The position numbers and the translations under genes are program-made. The notes below the pieces were generated by a model that did not search any database, was not told the origin of the DNA, and saw nothing but the letters and a program-made list of their open reading frames with translations. A DNA stretch of 58,257 bases, from contig CALKJA010000080.1 of assembly GCA_937995865.1 (NCBI GenBank), positions 1-58,257 of the forward strand. Direction: 5' to 3'. Source of the stretch: an uncultured Paracoccaceae bacterium. Its GTDB lineage: Bacteria > Pseudomonadota > Alphaproteobacteria > Rhodobacterales > Rhodobacteraceae. Of this stretch, positions 49,098 to 56,239 are shown one piece after another; within the stretch, counting starts at the first letter, position 1, and every line of letters starts with the position of its first letter.

Positions 49098-51017
49098 TCA
49101 CTCTCCGTCGAAATCCATGTCGTCGTCTGTTTCGATCAGCAGGACTGCCTGCCGAGCCATCCGAGCGTACCGGCGATTGCGGTCAGCCTTCTCGTGGCTC
49201 GCGGTCGCCGCAGGGAAGCTGGCCTCGCCTTCCTCCTGCAAACGGCGTCCTTTCTCGTCGTGATTGTCGGCGTAGCCTTCAAGCAGTTCGGCAATCGTGA
49301 GAAGCATGTCCCCGGTCACAAGCAGTTGCTCGTGCTGGCGTTCGATCTGGTCGCGCTGCTTCTCCCAACGGTCGATCATCCGCTGCAATTGCCCCTCAAG
49401 GGCCTCAGCGTGCTCCTGAGAGCGTTGCAGGGCACCTTGCTCGGCAATCGTGTCGAAGTCTTCTGTGAGCAGCGTGTACGGGACACCGCAGGCTTTTGCG
49501 ATCTGCGCGAGCACCTTCTCGGCGAAGTCCTCGTATTTCTCCGGGGCGTCAGTCCACGGCTGGACCATGGCCGGGGCCAGATTGTCGAACACTCGTTCGT
49601 TGCCCCAATAAGCGTGAAACTCAATCCCCCCAAAATAGAACGGCTGACGTTCTTCGCTGAACGAGATGCTAATTTCTCCGGGGACCGTTTCAATGTCCAA
49701 GGTTGCCCATTTCTCCGGGCCTGTGTTGTAGTTCATTTCGAGGTCTCGAATGCCAGCCCGATAGACCGCATCCCGGCTAATCGTGAGGTTGTGCATTGCA
49801 CCTGTCATCTTACCGTAAGCGAAGTTAGGGTTGATTTTCCCGTAGGTGCTGTTCTTGGCAATCTTCTCAGCGAACCGACGAGTCTCTGTGCCGGTTGGGA
49901 TTTTGAGAGCGTCGCGCAGTTCTGCCCACAGCTTCGCTTCATCGGGATCGCTGCCGTCGCCCCATTTGTTCGCAAGCGTCCAATACCCGGCGTCGTACAG
50001 CGCGCGGGCCGCAGCATAAACAGGGTCAGGCTCCATGCCATCCTCATTCAAAATCACCCCTGCCCCCTTTGCGATTCTGTTCAGGTACTCGATTGTCTGA
50101 TCGAACTTGACGCCTTCGTTCACGCTGACGCTGGCACGATTGGCCATAGCAAATTCTTGCAGGCGGTCGGCCAGATGCAGTGCGTGATTGCGTTCGTGGT
50201 CGTCGAAGTCGCACGGGATAGCAACGTCGCTGTTGGTCAGCTTGTCGAGGAAGTTGCGGATATGGCGCAATTCGGTTTTCGTGTGTCCGTCAATACGAGC
50301 ATTACGCAGAATCCGGGTGATCTTCTCGGACAACTGTTCCGAATACGTGGTCATCATTTCGGGAAAGTCGTCTTTGCGCTCGGGATCGAGACCATGGATG
50401 GCCGGAGCCTCTGCTGCACTGACCTTCGATGTCTCAATGCTGTTGGCGCGATTGCGGGCGACCTGAGCAACGATCTCAGGATCGAACCCTGCGTCACGGC
50501 ATTCCTGCCGGACCTTGCGCAGTTCTGCTCCAACATCGGGCAAACCTGTGAGCCACGAGGTCCGAGAATCACCCCCGCCACCCTTTGCGTTTTGGCGGTC
50601 GTATGTGTCGTGGTTCAGGCCATCAAAATAGATCGCCTCCCCACGGATCACTGCGTCGGCGGCCAGTTGCCGTCCGGCTGGCGCAGCCTCGTACCGCATG
50701 AAGTCGCGTGCTGCGTCCTCGTGGGCAAATGCTGCGACGTTGGTTGTGCCCCGGCTGACGTACCAGTTGCCGTCTTCCTTACGTTCCATGCCGTAGGTTT
50801 CACGGTCGCCGCTCTTGCTGCCTTCCTTGCGTCCCGAAGGGCTGGCGGCGACCGTGAAGGTTGAGGCGTTGTCGCTGAATGAGCGACCGTCGCCCTCGTA
50901 AAAGCGGACTTCCGTGTCGGTCAGCATGGGATACCCTTTGAGGAACGATGCTAGATCATTCATCAGGCGGGTTTTGCCACATGCCTGCGGCCCGGTTGTT
51001 GTCACTACTACTTTCAC
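49098..51017 (-). CDS. P-loop multidomain protein, 639 aa
   Basis: The N-terminus has a Walker A (GPQACGKTRLMNDL, about residues 9-22). Residues 80-120 form a small separate module (DGNWYVSRGTTNVAAFAHED). The middle (about 215-300) is helical (MMTTYSEQLSEKITRILRNA). A region near 495-525 (FAEKVLAQIAKACGVPYTLL) resembles a helix seen in phage portal proteins, and the end is a coiled coil with an acidic tail (LIETDDDMDFDGE). I cannot name a family for the whole. It may be a phage-specific mosaic ATPase. Three ATTTCTCCGGG words and two G-rich repeats lie inside the gene. Confidence 0.65.
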   Translation of the reverse strand: MKVVVTTTGPQACGKTRLMNDLASFLKGYPMLTDTEVRFYEGDGRSFSDNASTFTVAASPSGRKEGSKSGDRETYGMERKEDGNWYVSRGTTNVAAFAHEDAARDFMRYEAAPAGRQLAADAVIRGEAIYFDGLNHDTYDRQNAKGGGGDSRTSWLTGLPDVGAELRKVRQECRDAGFDPEIVAQVARNRANSIETSKVSAAEAPAIHGLDPERKDDFPEMMTTYSEQLSEKITRILRNARIDGHTKTELRHIRNFLDKLTNSDVAIPCDFDDHERNHALHLADRLQEFAMANRASVSVNEGVKFDQTIEYLNRIAKGAGVILNEDGMEPDPVYAAARALYDAGYWTLANKWGDGSDPDEAKLWAELRDALKIPTGTETRRFAEKIAKNSTYGKINPNFAYGKMTGAMHNLTISRDAVYRAGIRDLEMNYNTGPEKWATLDIETVPGEISISFSEERQPFYFGGIEFHAYWGNERVFDNLAPAMVQPWTDAPEKYEDFAEKVLAQIAKACGVPYTLLTEDFDTIAEQGALQRSQEHAEALEGQLQRMIDRWEKQRDQIERQHEQLLVTGDMLLTIAELLEGYADNHDEKGRRLQEEGEASFPAATASHEKADRNRRYARMARQAVLLIETDDDMDFDGE

Positions 51018-51049
51018 AATTCGTACTCCTCAAGATTTCGTTGAGGTGC

Positions 51050-51077
51050 TTATGAGGGCGTGATTCGTGCCTGTCAA
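51050..51077 (-). promoter_or_regulatory. Putative leftward promoter
   Basis: On the minus strand TTGACA (51077-51072) is followed after 16 bp by TCATAA (51055-51050), about 33 bp upstream of the P-loop gene. A CCCCGGAGAAAT element (51109-51098) lies just upstream. Confidence 0.6.
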
Positions 51078-51113
51078 CAAAAAGTTGTGATAATCGTATT
51101 TCTCCGGGGTAGT

Positions 51114-51545
51114 TCACAAATGTTTCCACAAATGCCCGTTCCTTATCTTTGAGATAGTTGAAACGCTTACACCGTACATTGCTGCAAGATCGGTCCCCTT
51201 AGCTTTGGACCGCTTGATGGTTTTGACTTGGTTCTCAGCCAGTTTGGCTGTTGAGTGATCCTCACCCGGCAAGATTGCTGGTCCCGGTTTGTTTCGTTTC
51301 TTTCTAACCATGTCCTCCGCATTGGCTTTCGCGTCACCCTTGAAAAGATGATCCGGGTTTATGCACTTTCGGTTGTCGCACGAATGAAGAACCATTTCTT
51401 CGGGACCAAGTGCGCCCTTGTTCAGGAGATAAGAAAGACGATGCGCGCCTACATATTGGCCGAGCATACGCACTTCCCCGTAACCGGATGATGAGATTCT
51501 ACCGAGCCATCGGTGGCAACCAGATTGTGTGATTTTGTAGTTCAT
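51114..51545 (-). CDS. HNH homing-type endonuclease
   Basis: The 143-residue protein has an HNH_3-like core: CHRWLGRISSSGYGEVRM (about residues 10-27), AHRLSYLLNKG, and HSCDNRKCINPDHLF (about 55-69). A C-terminal HTH follows (RSKAKGTDLAAMYGVSVSTI), a common DNA-binding tail in free-standing phage HNH nucleases. It probably cleaves a related phage genome to spread itself. The start is preceded by AGGGAAAT. Confidence 0.88.
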   Translation of the reverse strand: MNYKITQSGCHRWLGRISSSGYGEVRMLGQYVGAHRLSYLLNKGALGPEEMVLHSCDNRKCINPDHLFKGDAKANAEDMVRKKRNKPGPAILPGEDHSTAKLAENQVKTIKRSKAKGTDLAAMYGVSVSTISKIRNGHLWKHL

Positions 51546-51566
51546 ATTTCCCTGCGGTCTTTGCTA

Positions 51567-51653
51567 ATTTCTCCGGGGCGGGTTTACATATTTCTCCGGG
51601 GTGTCTGCAAGAAAATTCGTATTTCTCTGAGAGGGGTGCCTATTTCTCCGAGG
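51567..51653. repeat. Cluster of CCCCGGAGAAAT-type repeats
   Basis: On the minus strand GGAGAAAT-type words occur at 51653-51642, 51632-51621 (imperfect), 51601-51590 and 51578-51567, and a related AGGGAAAT lies at the HNH start (51552-51545). Spacings are about 21, 31, 23 and 22 bp. Further copies lie at 51109-51098, 49546-49535, 49683-49672, 49720-49709, 43477-43466 and 42749-42738. One (51601-51588) reads GGAG AAAT ATG TAA, a start followed at once by a stop. Confidence 0.75.
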
Positions 51654-51810
51654 TGGGTAAGTAAAACTGACTCCCTCTCTTTAATTCGCACGCTCGCAGG
51701 CGCGCACATAATGCGGGCGCGCGTATAGGCGCGGGCGCGCGCGTGTATTTGTAACCGTTGATATTTCGTTAATGCCTGCCCGCTTTAATCGAATAAATCG
51801 TTTAGAGTTT
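51654..51810. other. Divergent control region between leftward and early rightward genes
   Basis: About 160 bp without a gene. It holds a purine/pyrimidine-alternating GC run (GCGCGCGT type, about 51715-51750), which could adopt Z-DNA, next to AT-rich sequence (51755-51800). It is the logical place for promoters firing leftward (HNH and neighbours) and rightward (early cassette genes). Confidence 0.4.
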
Positions 51811-51861
51811 GTTAGGACTTTGCGGCTATACCAGAGTCATCGAAAGGGAATTAACACAATG
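51811..51861 (+). repeat. Intercistronic cassette repeat, copy 1
   Basis: GTTAGGACTTTGCGGCTATA, then CCAGAGTCATC, then a ribosome-binding AAGGGAA and an ATG (51859). It diverges most at its 3' end (GAAAGGGAATTAACACAATG). It starts the early gene region. Confidence 0.8.
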
Positions 51862-52002
51862 GCAAAACGAATCACTGAAACCGCACTTATTGTTAGCGTT
51901 TGCGCCGTTCTAGGCGTTGGCGTTGCAACTGAGATTGGCGGCCCCCTGCTAGAGACTTTTGACTCCCTCTCTCAAACTTTCGCGGCAATCAAAGCCCGCT
52001 AA
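51859..52002 (+). CDS. Small single-pass membrane protein, 47 aa
   Basis: MAKRITETALIVSVCAVLGV is followed by GVATEIGG: one membrane helix (about residues 7-26), then an amphipathic tail. It is the first gene downstream of cassette repeat copy 1. The longer frame to 51772 reads through the repeat and is not used. Small early membrane proteins often inhibit host functions or block superinfection; the role here is unknown. Confidence 0.6.
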   Translation: MAKRITETALIVSVCAVLGVGVATEIGGPLLETFDSLSQTFAAIKAR

Positions 52003-52020
52003 TCATAAGGAACTAACGCA

Positions 52021-52644
52021 ATGCAATTTCAAGTATTCACCGCCGGAACAAAAGAAACCCGCAAGCTATTGGGTCAATTCTCAGACTATGACTCGGCGCT
52101 CGCATTATTCGGGGGCAACTTTGACGAGGGCAAGCCTAACGATGGCGGCCCGTGGGCAATCGTTCCCGTCGGCAATCGGGACGAATTGGCAACCGTGGGC
52201 AATTTGGTTTCGATCAATCCCCGCTATTCGGGCGGCTGCTACATTTTGAGCGCCGGGGATGGCGTCTCTTGCCTTGGCGTCAAAGTGTGCGAGCGCAAGC
52301 GAATCGACGTTGCGGCATGGCTTGAGGCGCACGGGCAAGAGGCCCCCGCCATGAAATCCGCGCCGGGTACGCCCGCCGCCTTTATCGCATATCAAGAGAC
52401 CATGACCGCCGGGGCAAAGTATTACGCCAAATCAGACAACCGTTGCCCCGCTGAATTGACGCCGCAACTTGTCGGACTCGAGGGCCGCCGGGTTAAGGTG
52501 ACTCGCGACGATGGCGGGACTCATGCGTTCATTGTGGGCAAATCTACTGGCTGGCTCCCCTGCCATTTGGAGATCGAAAGCGAGCACGCAAGAGGCGGCC
52601 CCGCCGCTTATATTGGCGAGGGCTGGAAAGTGGAGCCGCTTTAA
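52021..52644 (+). CDS. Hypothetical early protein, 207 aa
   Basis: Start has the typical leader AAGGAACTAACGCAATG. The protein has a beta-rich first half (MQFQVFTAGTKETRKLLGQF) and a second half with RRVKVTRDDGGTHAFIVGKS, resembling a small SH3-like barrel. There is no recognised family. It is the second gene in the early cassette region and ends right where repeat copy 2 begins. Confidence 0.65.
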   Translation: MQFQVFTAGTKETRKLLGQFSDYDSALALFGGNFDEGKPNDGGPWAIVPVGNRDELATVGNLVSINPRYSGGCYILSAGDGVSCLGVKVCERKRIDVAAWLEAHGQEAPAMKSAPGTPAAFIAYQETMTAGAKYYAKSDNRCPAELTPQLVGLEGRRVKVTRDDGGTHAFIVGKSTGWLPCHLEIESEHARGGPAAYIGEGWKVEPL

Positions 52645-52708
52645 CGGTCTATTAGGACTTTGCAGCTATACCAGAATCATCAAGAGGCAATAAGGAATTG
52701 AGACAATG
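52642..52708 (+). repeat. Intercistronic cassette repeat, copy 2
   Basis: The repeat starts at the upstream stop TAA: TAACGGTCTATTAGGACTTT, GCAGCTATACCAGAATCATC, AAGAGGCAATAAGGAATTGA, then GACAATG, which is the next start codon. Confidence 0.9.
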
Positions 52709-52930
52709 AACCGCGCTAGAATGGAAGCTGAGACCGCCGCAAGGCAAGCCGGATTCCGTAGTTTTGCCGAGATGGCAGAACGCCGCGCGCGGGACCGTCG
52801 CAAGGCCCGCCTTGAGTCCGATTGGGAAAGCGAGCGCCGCCATAGCGAACGCCGCGCCGCTGATCGACTCGCCCGCAATAACGCATTCGTAAACGATTGG
52901 GCGGCACGATTCCACGCCGCCCGTAAATAA
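52706..52930 (+). CDS. Highly charged Arg/Ala/Glu protein, 74 aa
   Basis: Very rich in Arg, Ala and Glu (MAERRARDRRKARLESDWES, ERRHSERRAADRLARN), probably one long helix that binds nucleic acid or RNA polymerase. No known family. It follows repeat copy 2 and is coupled to the next gene by 12 bp. Confidence 0.55.
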   Translation: MNRARMEAETAARQAGFRSFAEMAERRARDRRKARLESDWESERRHSERRAADRLARNNAFVNDWAARFHAARK

Positions 52931-52942
52931 GGAACTGAGATA

Positions 52943-53092
52943 ATGCAAGACACGCTTATTTTTGCTTTCGTGCAAGGCTTTATTGAGCATTTGCGCGGAT
53001 ACGGGGGAAGGACTCACCCGACTAATCAAGAATGGAACGAGTCGTATGACAAAGGCATGAATCTTGCCGATATTGTAACTCTAAGGAACTGA
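52943..53092 (+). CDS. Small hypothetical protein, 49 aa
   Basis: Frame from ATG 52943 (AAGGAACTGAGATAATG leader) to TGA 53090-53092: MQDTLIFAFVQGFIEHLRGY then GGRTHPTNQEWNESYDKG. The identical leader precedes the next gene four bases after its stop. It is soluble with a hydrophobic N-terminal helix; unknown function. Confidence 0.55.
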   Translation: MQDTLIFAFVQGFIEHLRGYGGRTHPTNQEWNESYDKGMNLADIVTLRN

Positions 53093-53096
53093 GATA

Positions 53097-53726
53097 ATGA
53101 CAACCGCACAAGACGCCCCCGCCGTTGCGCACCCCTCCCACGAATTAGCGCGCCGCGACGTGATTCGCATTGCCGAGGAATTAGGACTCACCTTAGAGTC
53201 TAAATTCGTGCCGTTCAGCCAATCGCGCAACGCTGAACCGCGCGACGGGCAAAAAGAGCCTTGGCGCTCGCTCAATTGGAAAGTGACACTAAACCACAAC
53301 GGGCGGGAAGTGTTGCGCACCGATTATTCGCAAGGGACCGCGCATTGCCCGGTAAACGCCCGCGAATCAAAGCGCCCGCGTAGCGCGAATCGCCAAGGCG
53401 CAAGCGCGGCAATGATTCGCAGTGCCGAGGCGCTGGAAATAGAAACCGGCAAGCGCGCCGCCTTTGACTTTATGGACCGCGCGCGCGAAACGCGGCACCC
53501 GATTCCCGGTCCCGATATTGCAGACGTTTTGCATTCATTGGCGCTCGACTCCGAAGTGTTAGAACATTCTTGCTTTGAAGATTGGGCCGGTTGCTTTGGT
53601 TATGATGAGGACTCGCGCACCGCCGAGTCGACCTATCGCCAATGCCTAGAAATTGCGCTCAAGATGCGCGGGGCAATCGGCAACGCTCGACTCAATGAAC
53701 TGCAAGAGGCCGCGCGCGAAATGTAA
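53097..53726 (+). CDS. Conserved phage protein of unknown function, 209 aa
   Basis: The C-terminal half (ADVLHSLALDSEVLEHSCFE, DWAGCFGYDEDSRTAESTYR, QCLEIALKMRGAIG) resembles a widespread phage/plasmid protein of unknown function. The N-terminal half contains HPSHELARRDVIRIAEELGL and NWKVTLNHNGREVLRTDYSQ, a beta segment. It ends at the stop that begins repeat copy 3. Confidence 0.75.
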   Translation: MTTAQDAPAVAHPSHELARRDVIRIAEELGLTLESKFVPFSQSRNAEPRDGQKEPWRSLNWKVTLNHNGREVLRTDYSQGTAHCPVNARESKRPRSANRQGASAAMIRSAEALEIETGKRAAFDFMDRARETRHPIPGPDIADVLHSLALDSEVLEHSCFEDWAGCFGYDEDSRTAESTYRQCLEIALKMRGAIGNARLNELQEAAREM

Positions 53727-53788
53727 ACGGTTTGTTAGGACTTCCCGGCTATACCAGAATCATCAAGAGACAAGGAACCGAATCAATG
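53724..53788 (+). repeat. Intercistronic cassette repeat, copy 3
   Basis: TAAACGGTTTGTTAGGACTT, CCCGGCTATACCAGAATCAT, CAAGAGACAAGGAACCGAAT, then CAATG. It runs from the stop of one gene to the start of the next and is nearly identical to copies 5 and 6. Confidence 0.95.
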
Positions 53789-54262
53789 GGAATGAGTGAC
53801 ACCGAATCTTACCGCAAGGGCATATTTAAGGCGTGCCCCGGCTTTAGTGACTTTGTGGCAGTGGCGCTGCAAGACTTGCAATATAGCGAGAATGACGAGG
53901 CTTGCACCGATGAACGCGACGCGCGCGACTCGGGCACAATATACGACTCGATCCTTACCGGGGAAGCGTTTGAGCATATGCGCCAAATTTACACCGCGTT
54001 CAGGCGGGACAACGCCGCGCACATTGAAACGCTAACAAGCGCGCACCCCGGCGACTCCGGCTTTGAATATCTCAAGCGCCCGGAACGCCTAACAGATGAG
54101 GGACTCGGCTCTACCTTTTGGCTTGCCCTTGTGGGAAGCGGAGTCACCTTCACCGATGACGGGAGTCACCCGGCGCTAGAGGCTTTGGCAGAATACGCGC
54201 GCCCGCTCTATTGCGAGGGCCTTTATTTTGGCGACTCCGGGCGCGTTCATCTAATCGCATAA
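53786..54262 (+). CDS. Hypothetical early protein, 158 aa
   Basis: MGMSDTESYRKGIFKACPGF starts after repeat copy 3; the ATG at 53792 is an alternative. The protein is acidic with FVAVALQDLQYSENDEA, FEHMRQIYTAFRRDN and DGSHPALEALAEYARPL, suggesting an antirestriction-like or host-takeover small fold, but no family can be assigned with confidence. Confidence 0.65.
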   Translation: MGMSDTESYRKGIFKACPGFSDFVAVALQDLQYSENDEACTDERDARDSGTIYDSILTGEAFEHMRQIYTAFRRDNAAHIETLTSAHPGDSGFEYLKRPERLTDEGLGSTFWLALVGSGVTFTDDGSHPALEALAEYARPLYCEGLYFGDSGRVHLIA

Positions 54263-54274
54263 GGAACCGAATCA

Positions 54275-54622
54275 ATGACAGATAAGCTAGAACAATTGCC
54301 CGTGATCTTTCGCACCGATGAAAAGGTGATTCCGGGTTTCGCTCAAGAGGTTACAGCCGTTTTTCCTACGTTACCGGGAACGAATGACCCGCAAACTATG
54401 ACCTGTTACGCCCATGTAGGACAGCACGGCACTTGCTCGCTTGATTGGTACGACTCAACACGTCCAGCCAATCGCGAAGAGTACGGCCCCTTGCTGGCTG
54501 AATTGCGGGGCATTTATGAAACCCGGCCCGCGTCCAATCCTGAGACATACGGGCCGCCGGTCAAATTGCGAGTTTGCAAGCGCATTAGTGCCAAGATGAA
54601 CGCCGAAAGGCGGGCCGCTTAA
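54275..54622 (+). CDS. Hypothetical protein, 115 aa
   Basis: Leader AAGGAACCGAATCAATG. The sequence (EQLPVIFRTDEKVIPGFAQE, CYAHVGQHGTCSLDWYDSTR) shows a small alpha/beta fold similar in style to proteins found in phages and plasmids; no function known. It overlaps the next start by one base. Confidence 0.65.
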   Translation: MTDKLEQLPVIFRTDEKVIPGFAQEVTAVFPTLPGTNDPQTMTCYAHVGQHGTCSLDWYDSTRPANREEYGPLLAELRGIYETRPASNPETYGPPVKLRVCKRISAKMNAERRAA

Positions 54623-54768
54623 TGATAACCCTTTTTGCCCTGCTACTCATGTTTGCGGTGATCCTATGGGACCAACGCGCAAGAGGTAAGCCAAGCCGCC
54701 TAGCGTGGACTCTTGTGCTCTACCTTGGCGGAGTCTTTTTGTTCCGCTTGCCTTGGGTCTTTACCTAA
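54622..54768 (+). CDS. Two-helix membrane protein, 48 aa
   Basis: Short frame from ATG 54622 (overlap TAATG) to TAA 54766-54768: MITLFALLLMFAVILWDQRA, then a basic loop RGKPSRLA and WTLVLYLGGVFLFRLPWVFT. Two hydrophobic helices with a cytoplasmic basic loop. It could disturb host membrane functions. Confidence 0.55.
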   Translation: MITLFALLLMFAVILWDQRARGKPSRLAWTLVLYLGGVFLFRLPWVFT

Positions 54769-54769
54769 T

Positions 54770-54824
54770 TTTAACAGTTGCCCGATATACCAGACTCATC
54801 AAGAGACAAGGAACTAACCGAATG
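54770..54824 (+). repeat. Intercistronic cassette repeat, copy 4 (divergent)
   Basis: TTTTAACAGTTGCCCGATAT, ACCAGACTCATCAAGAGACA, AGGAACTAACCGAATG. It lacks the GTTAGGACTT box but keeps TATACCAGA and CATCAAGAGACAAGGAAC, showing which part is most conserved. Confidence 0.8.
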
Positions 54825-55319
54825 ACCCACAAGCTAGAAATTGATGGCGGGCCGACTCACTATTTCGACTCGTATGGTGAAGCGCACAAAGCCGCAAGCG
54901 AGGCCGCGCAACCGTTCAAAATAACCGATATGACTCTGCCCTTATGGGAACCCGTGCAAGGCTATATCAGGGGCGGCGCGCGCCGTGGGCAACGCCACAC
55001 AATCCGCAAGCCCTCTTTCCACATTGTTGACCGGGCGGGCCGCATCATTGGCGCAATCCAAACGTCAAAAGCATGGGGCGACTCCAGCGTGATTCAATTC
55101 GGCACCGAAAAGCCTGATTACGCGATAGGAACCGGGCATTATGAATTGACCGACTACGGCACCGGAATCCCGTTCTATGGAGTCGACCAGATGACCGGCC
55201 CCGGCCCCGCTCGCTTGGCGGCATATCTGAGATATTCGCAAGGCCCCGAATCGCCTTTGCCCGAATTGGCGGCGCACAATGAAATTGCCGTAATTCCTGC
55301 CAAGGGGGAATCGATCTAA
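54822..55319 (+). CDS. Hypothetical early protein, 165 aa
   Basis: MTHKLEIDGGPTHYFDSYGE begins at ATG 54822, after repeat copy 4. It is beta-rich with a basic segment (GYIRGGARRGQRHTIRKPSF) and YGTGIPFYGVDQMTGPGPAR. No family recognised. Ends at the start of a Cys4 protein. Confidence 0.6.
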   Translation: MTHKLEIDGGPTHYFDSYGEAHKAASEAAQPFKITDMTLPLWEPVQGYIRGGARRGQRHTIRKPSFHIVDRAGRIIGAIQTSKAWGDSSVIQFGTEKPDYAIGTGHYELTDYGTGIPFYGVDQMTGPGPARLAAYLRYSQGPESPLPELAAHNEIAVIPAKGESI

Positions 55320-55480
55320 TGCCCGCCGCAAACGCCCGTAAGGATTGCGACACTTGCCGCCACAACGTCGCGCCCTTTGACGTTGACCACGGCCCTTGCA
55401 TTTCTTGCCCCGCGCCCCGCTTCCCTAATTGGCAGGCGGGACCGGAATCCCCTTACCCTTACCAACCGGAGTCCAAATAA
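55319..55480 (+). CDS. Small Cys4 zinc-finger-like protein, 53 aa
   Basis: ATG 55319 overlaps the previous stop (TAATG). MPAANARKDCDTCRHNVAPF then DVDHGPCISCPAPRFPNWQA: two CxxC pairs separated by 14 residues, a zinc ribbon/knuckle pattern. Overlapping TAATG on both sides indicates coupling. Confidence 0.6.
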   Translation: MPAANARKDCDTCRHNVAPFDVDHGPCISCPAPRFPNWQAGPESPYPYQPESK

Positions 55481-55686
55481 TGCCCCGAATCCAATCGCAT
55501 CAAGCCTTAGCCTTGTCGATCAAATACGCCTTTCCGCTCGACTCGGATTTCCACGCCTTGCGCTCAAGCGAGGTTGACGGGGTTATTGCAGCCGCCGACT
55601 CGCGCGGTTATCGCAAACCCCGCAACGCCAACGGGAGTCGCGCCCGATATTTCCACGCTTATTTGCGACGGGCGCGCGGCCTTTAA
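55480..55686 (+). CDS. Hypothetical protein, 68 aa
   Basis: Starts at the ATG overlapping the Cys4 protein stop: MPRIQSHQALALSIKYAFPL then DSDFHALRSSEVDGVIAAAD. Basic C-terminus. The stop is the first base set of repeat copy 5. Function unknown. Confidence 0.6.
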   Translation: MPRIQSHQALALSIKYAFPLDSDFHALRSSEVDGVIAAADSRGYRKPRNANGSRARYFHAYLRRARGL

Positions 55687-55746
55687 CGGTCTGTTAGGAC
55701 TTCCCGGCTATACCAGAATCATCAAGAAATAAGGAACCGAATAATG
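55684..55746 (+). repeat. Intercistronic cassette repeat, copy 5
   Basis: TAACGGTCTGTTAGGACTTC, CCGGCTATACCAGAATCATC, AAGAAATAAGGAACCGAATA, then ATG. Runs stop-to-start between two very small genes. Confidence 0.95.
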
Positions 55747-55899
55747 GCTAACTATGATGCGGGCATATATCCCGGCAACGGCTCAGACCGCGCGCGGTGG
55801 GCAGTTGCGTGCAAAGACTCGGGCGTCTGGTACTTCCCGACTCGCTATGGCCGCAAGGCCGCCGAATCAATGGCCGCCCGTATGAATGCCCGCGCTTAA
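55744..55899 (+). CDS. Small hypothetical protein, 51 aa
   Basis: Frame from ATG 55744 to TAA 55897-55899: MANYDAGIYPGNGSDRARWA and VACKDSGVWYFPTRYGRKAA. It is bordered on both sides by full repeat copies (5 and 6), the clearest single-gene cassette of the region. Unknown function. Confidence 0.65.
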   Translation: MANYDAGIYPGNGSDRARWAVACKDSGVWYFPTRYGRKAAESMAARMNARA

Positions 55900-55960
55900 C
55901 GGTCTGTTAGGACTTCCCGGCTATACCAGAATCATCAAGAGACAAGGAACCGAATCAATG
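55897..55960 (+). repeat. Intercistronic cassette repeat, copy 6
   Basis: TAACGGTCTGTTAGGACTTC, CCGGCTATACCAGAATCATC, AAGAGACAAGGAACCGAATC, then AATG. Almost identical to copies 3 and 5. Confidence 0.95.
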
Positions 55961-56113
55961 CTTATCACTTACGCAATCGCCGCCGCCGTCGCTTTCGGTA
56001 TCACCGCAACCGGCGCGCGCATATTGGACCGCAAGGCCCCTAGAACGCCCTCACAACGCCTTAGCGCGTACACCGGGCCGCTCTATAGCGTACATGGGCG
56101 GGAAGTCGCTTAA
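55958..56113 (+). CDS. Small membrane-anchored protein, 51 aa
   Basis: MLITYAIAAAVAFGITATGA gives one membrane helix at the N-terminus, then a basic tail (RILDRKAPRTPSQRLSAYTG). Follows repeat copy 6. Function unknown. Confidence 0.6.
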   Translation: MLITYAIAAAVAFGITATGARILDRKAPRTPSQRLSAYTGPLYSVHGREVA

Positions 56114-56239
56114 ACGTGCTCCCCTGCACTTGTACGCCCTCACAATGCCAGCCGGTTGCCCTCGCATCCGGCACCCGGCACCGCTGCGCCGCCTGCACCG
56201 GCATTTGCGCGGCACCCAATCAAGACAAGGACTCATCTA

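Noticed and set aside
49500-49540. Second portal protein fragment in the P-loop gene
   Set aside because: Only one helix-like stretch resembles portal proteins; not enough to call a domain, kept only as an oddity in the findings.
49194-50864. 556-residue plus-strand frame opposite the P-loop gene
   Set aside because: Cys/Arg/Val-rich shadow without domains; the minus-strand gene has Walker A, operon context and a promoter.
51811-55960. Translated reading frames through the cassette repeats (LGLPGYTRIIKRQ type)
   Set aside because: They would extend genes upstream without a start signal; the repeats contain the real ribosome-binding site just before each ATG, so they are leaders, not coding.
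51811-55960. CRISPR array or integron attC array
   Set aside because: The repeats are separated by open genes of variable length, not 30-40 bp spacers, and lack attC inverted cores; no cas or integron integrase is present.
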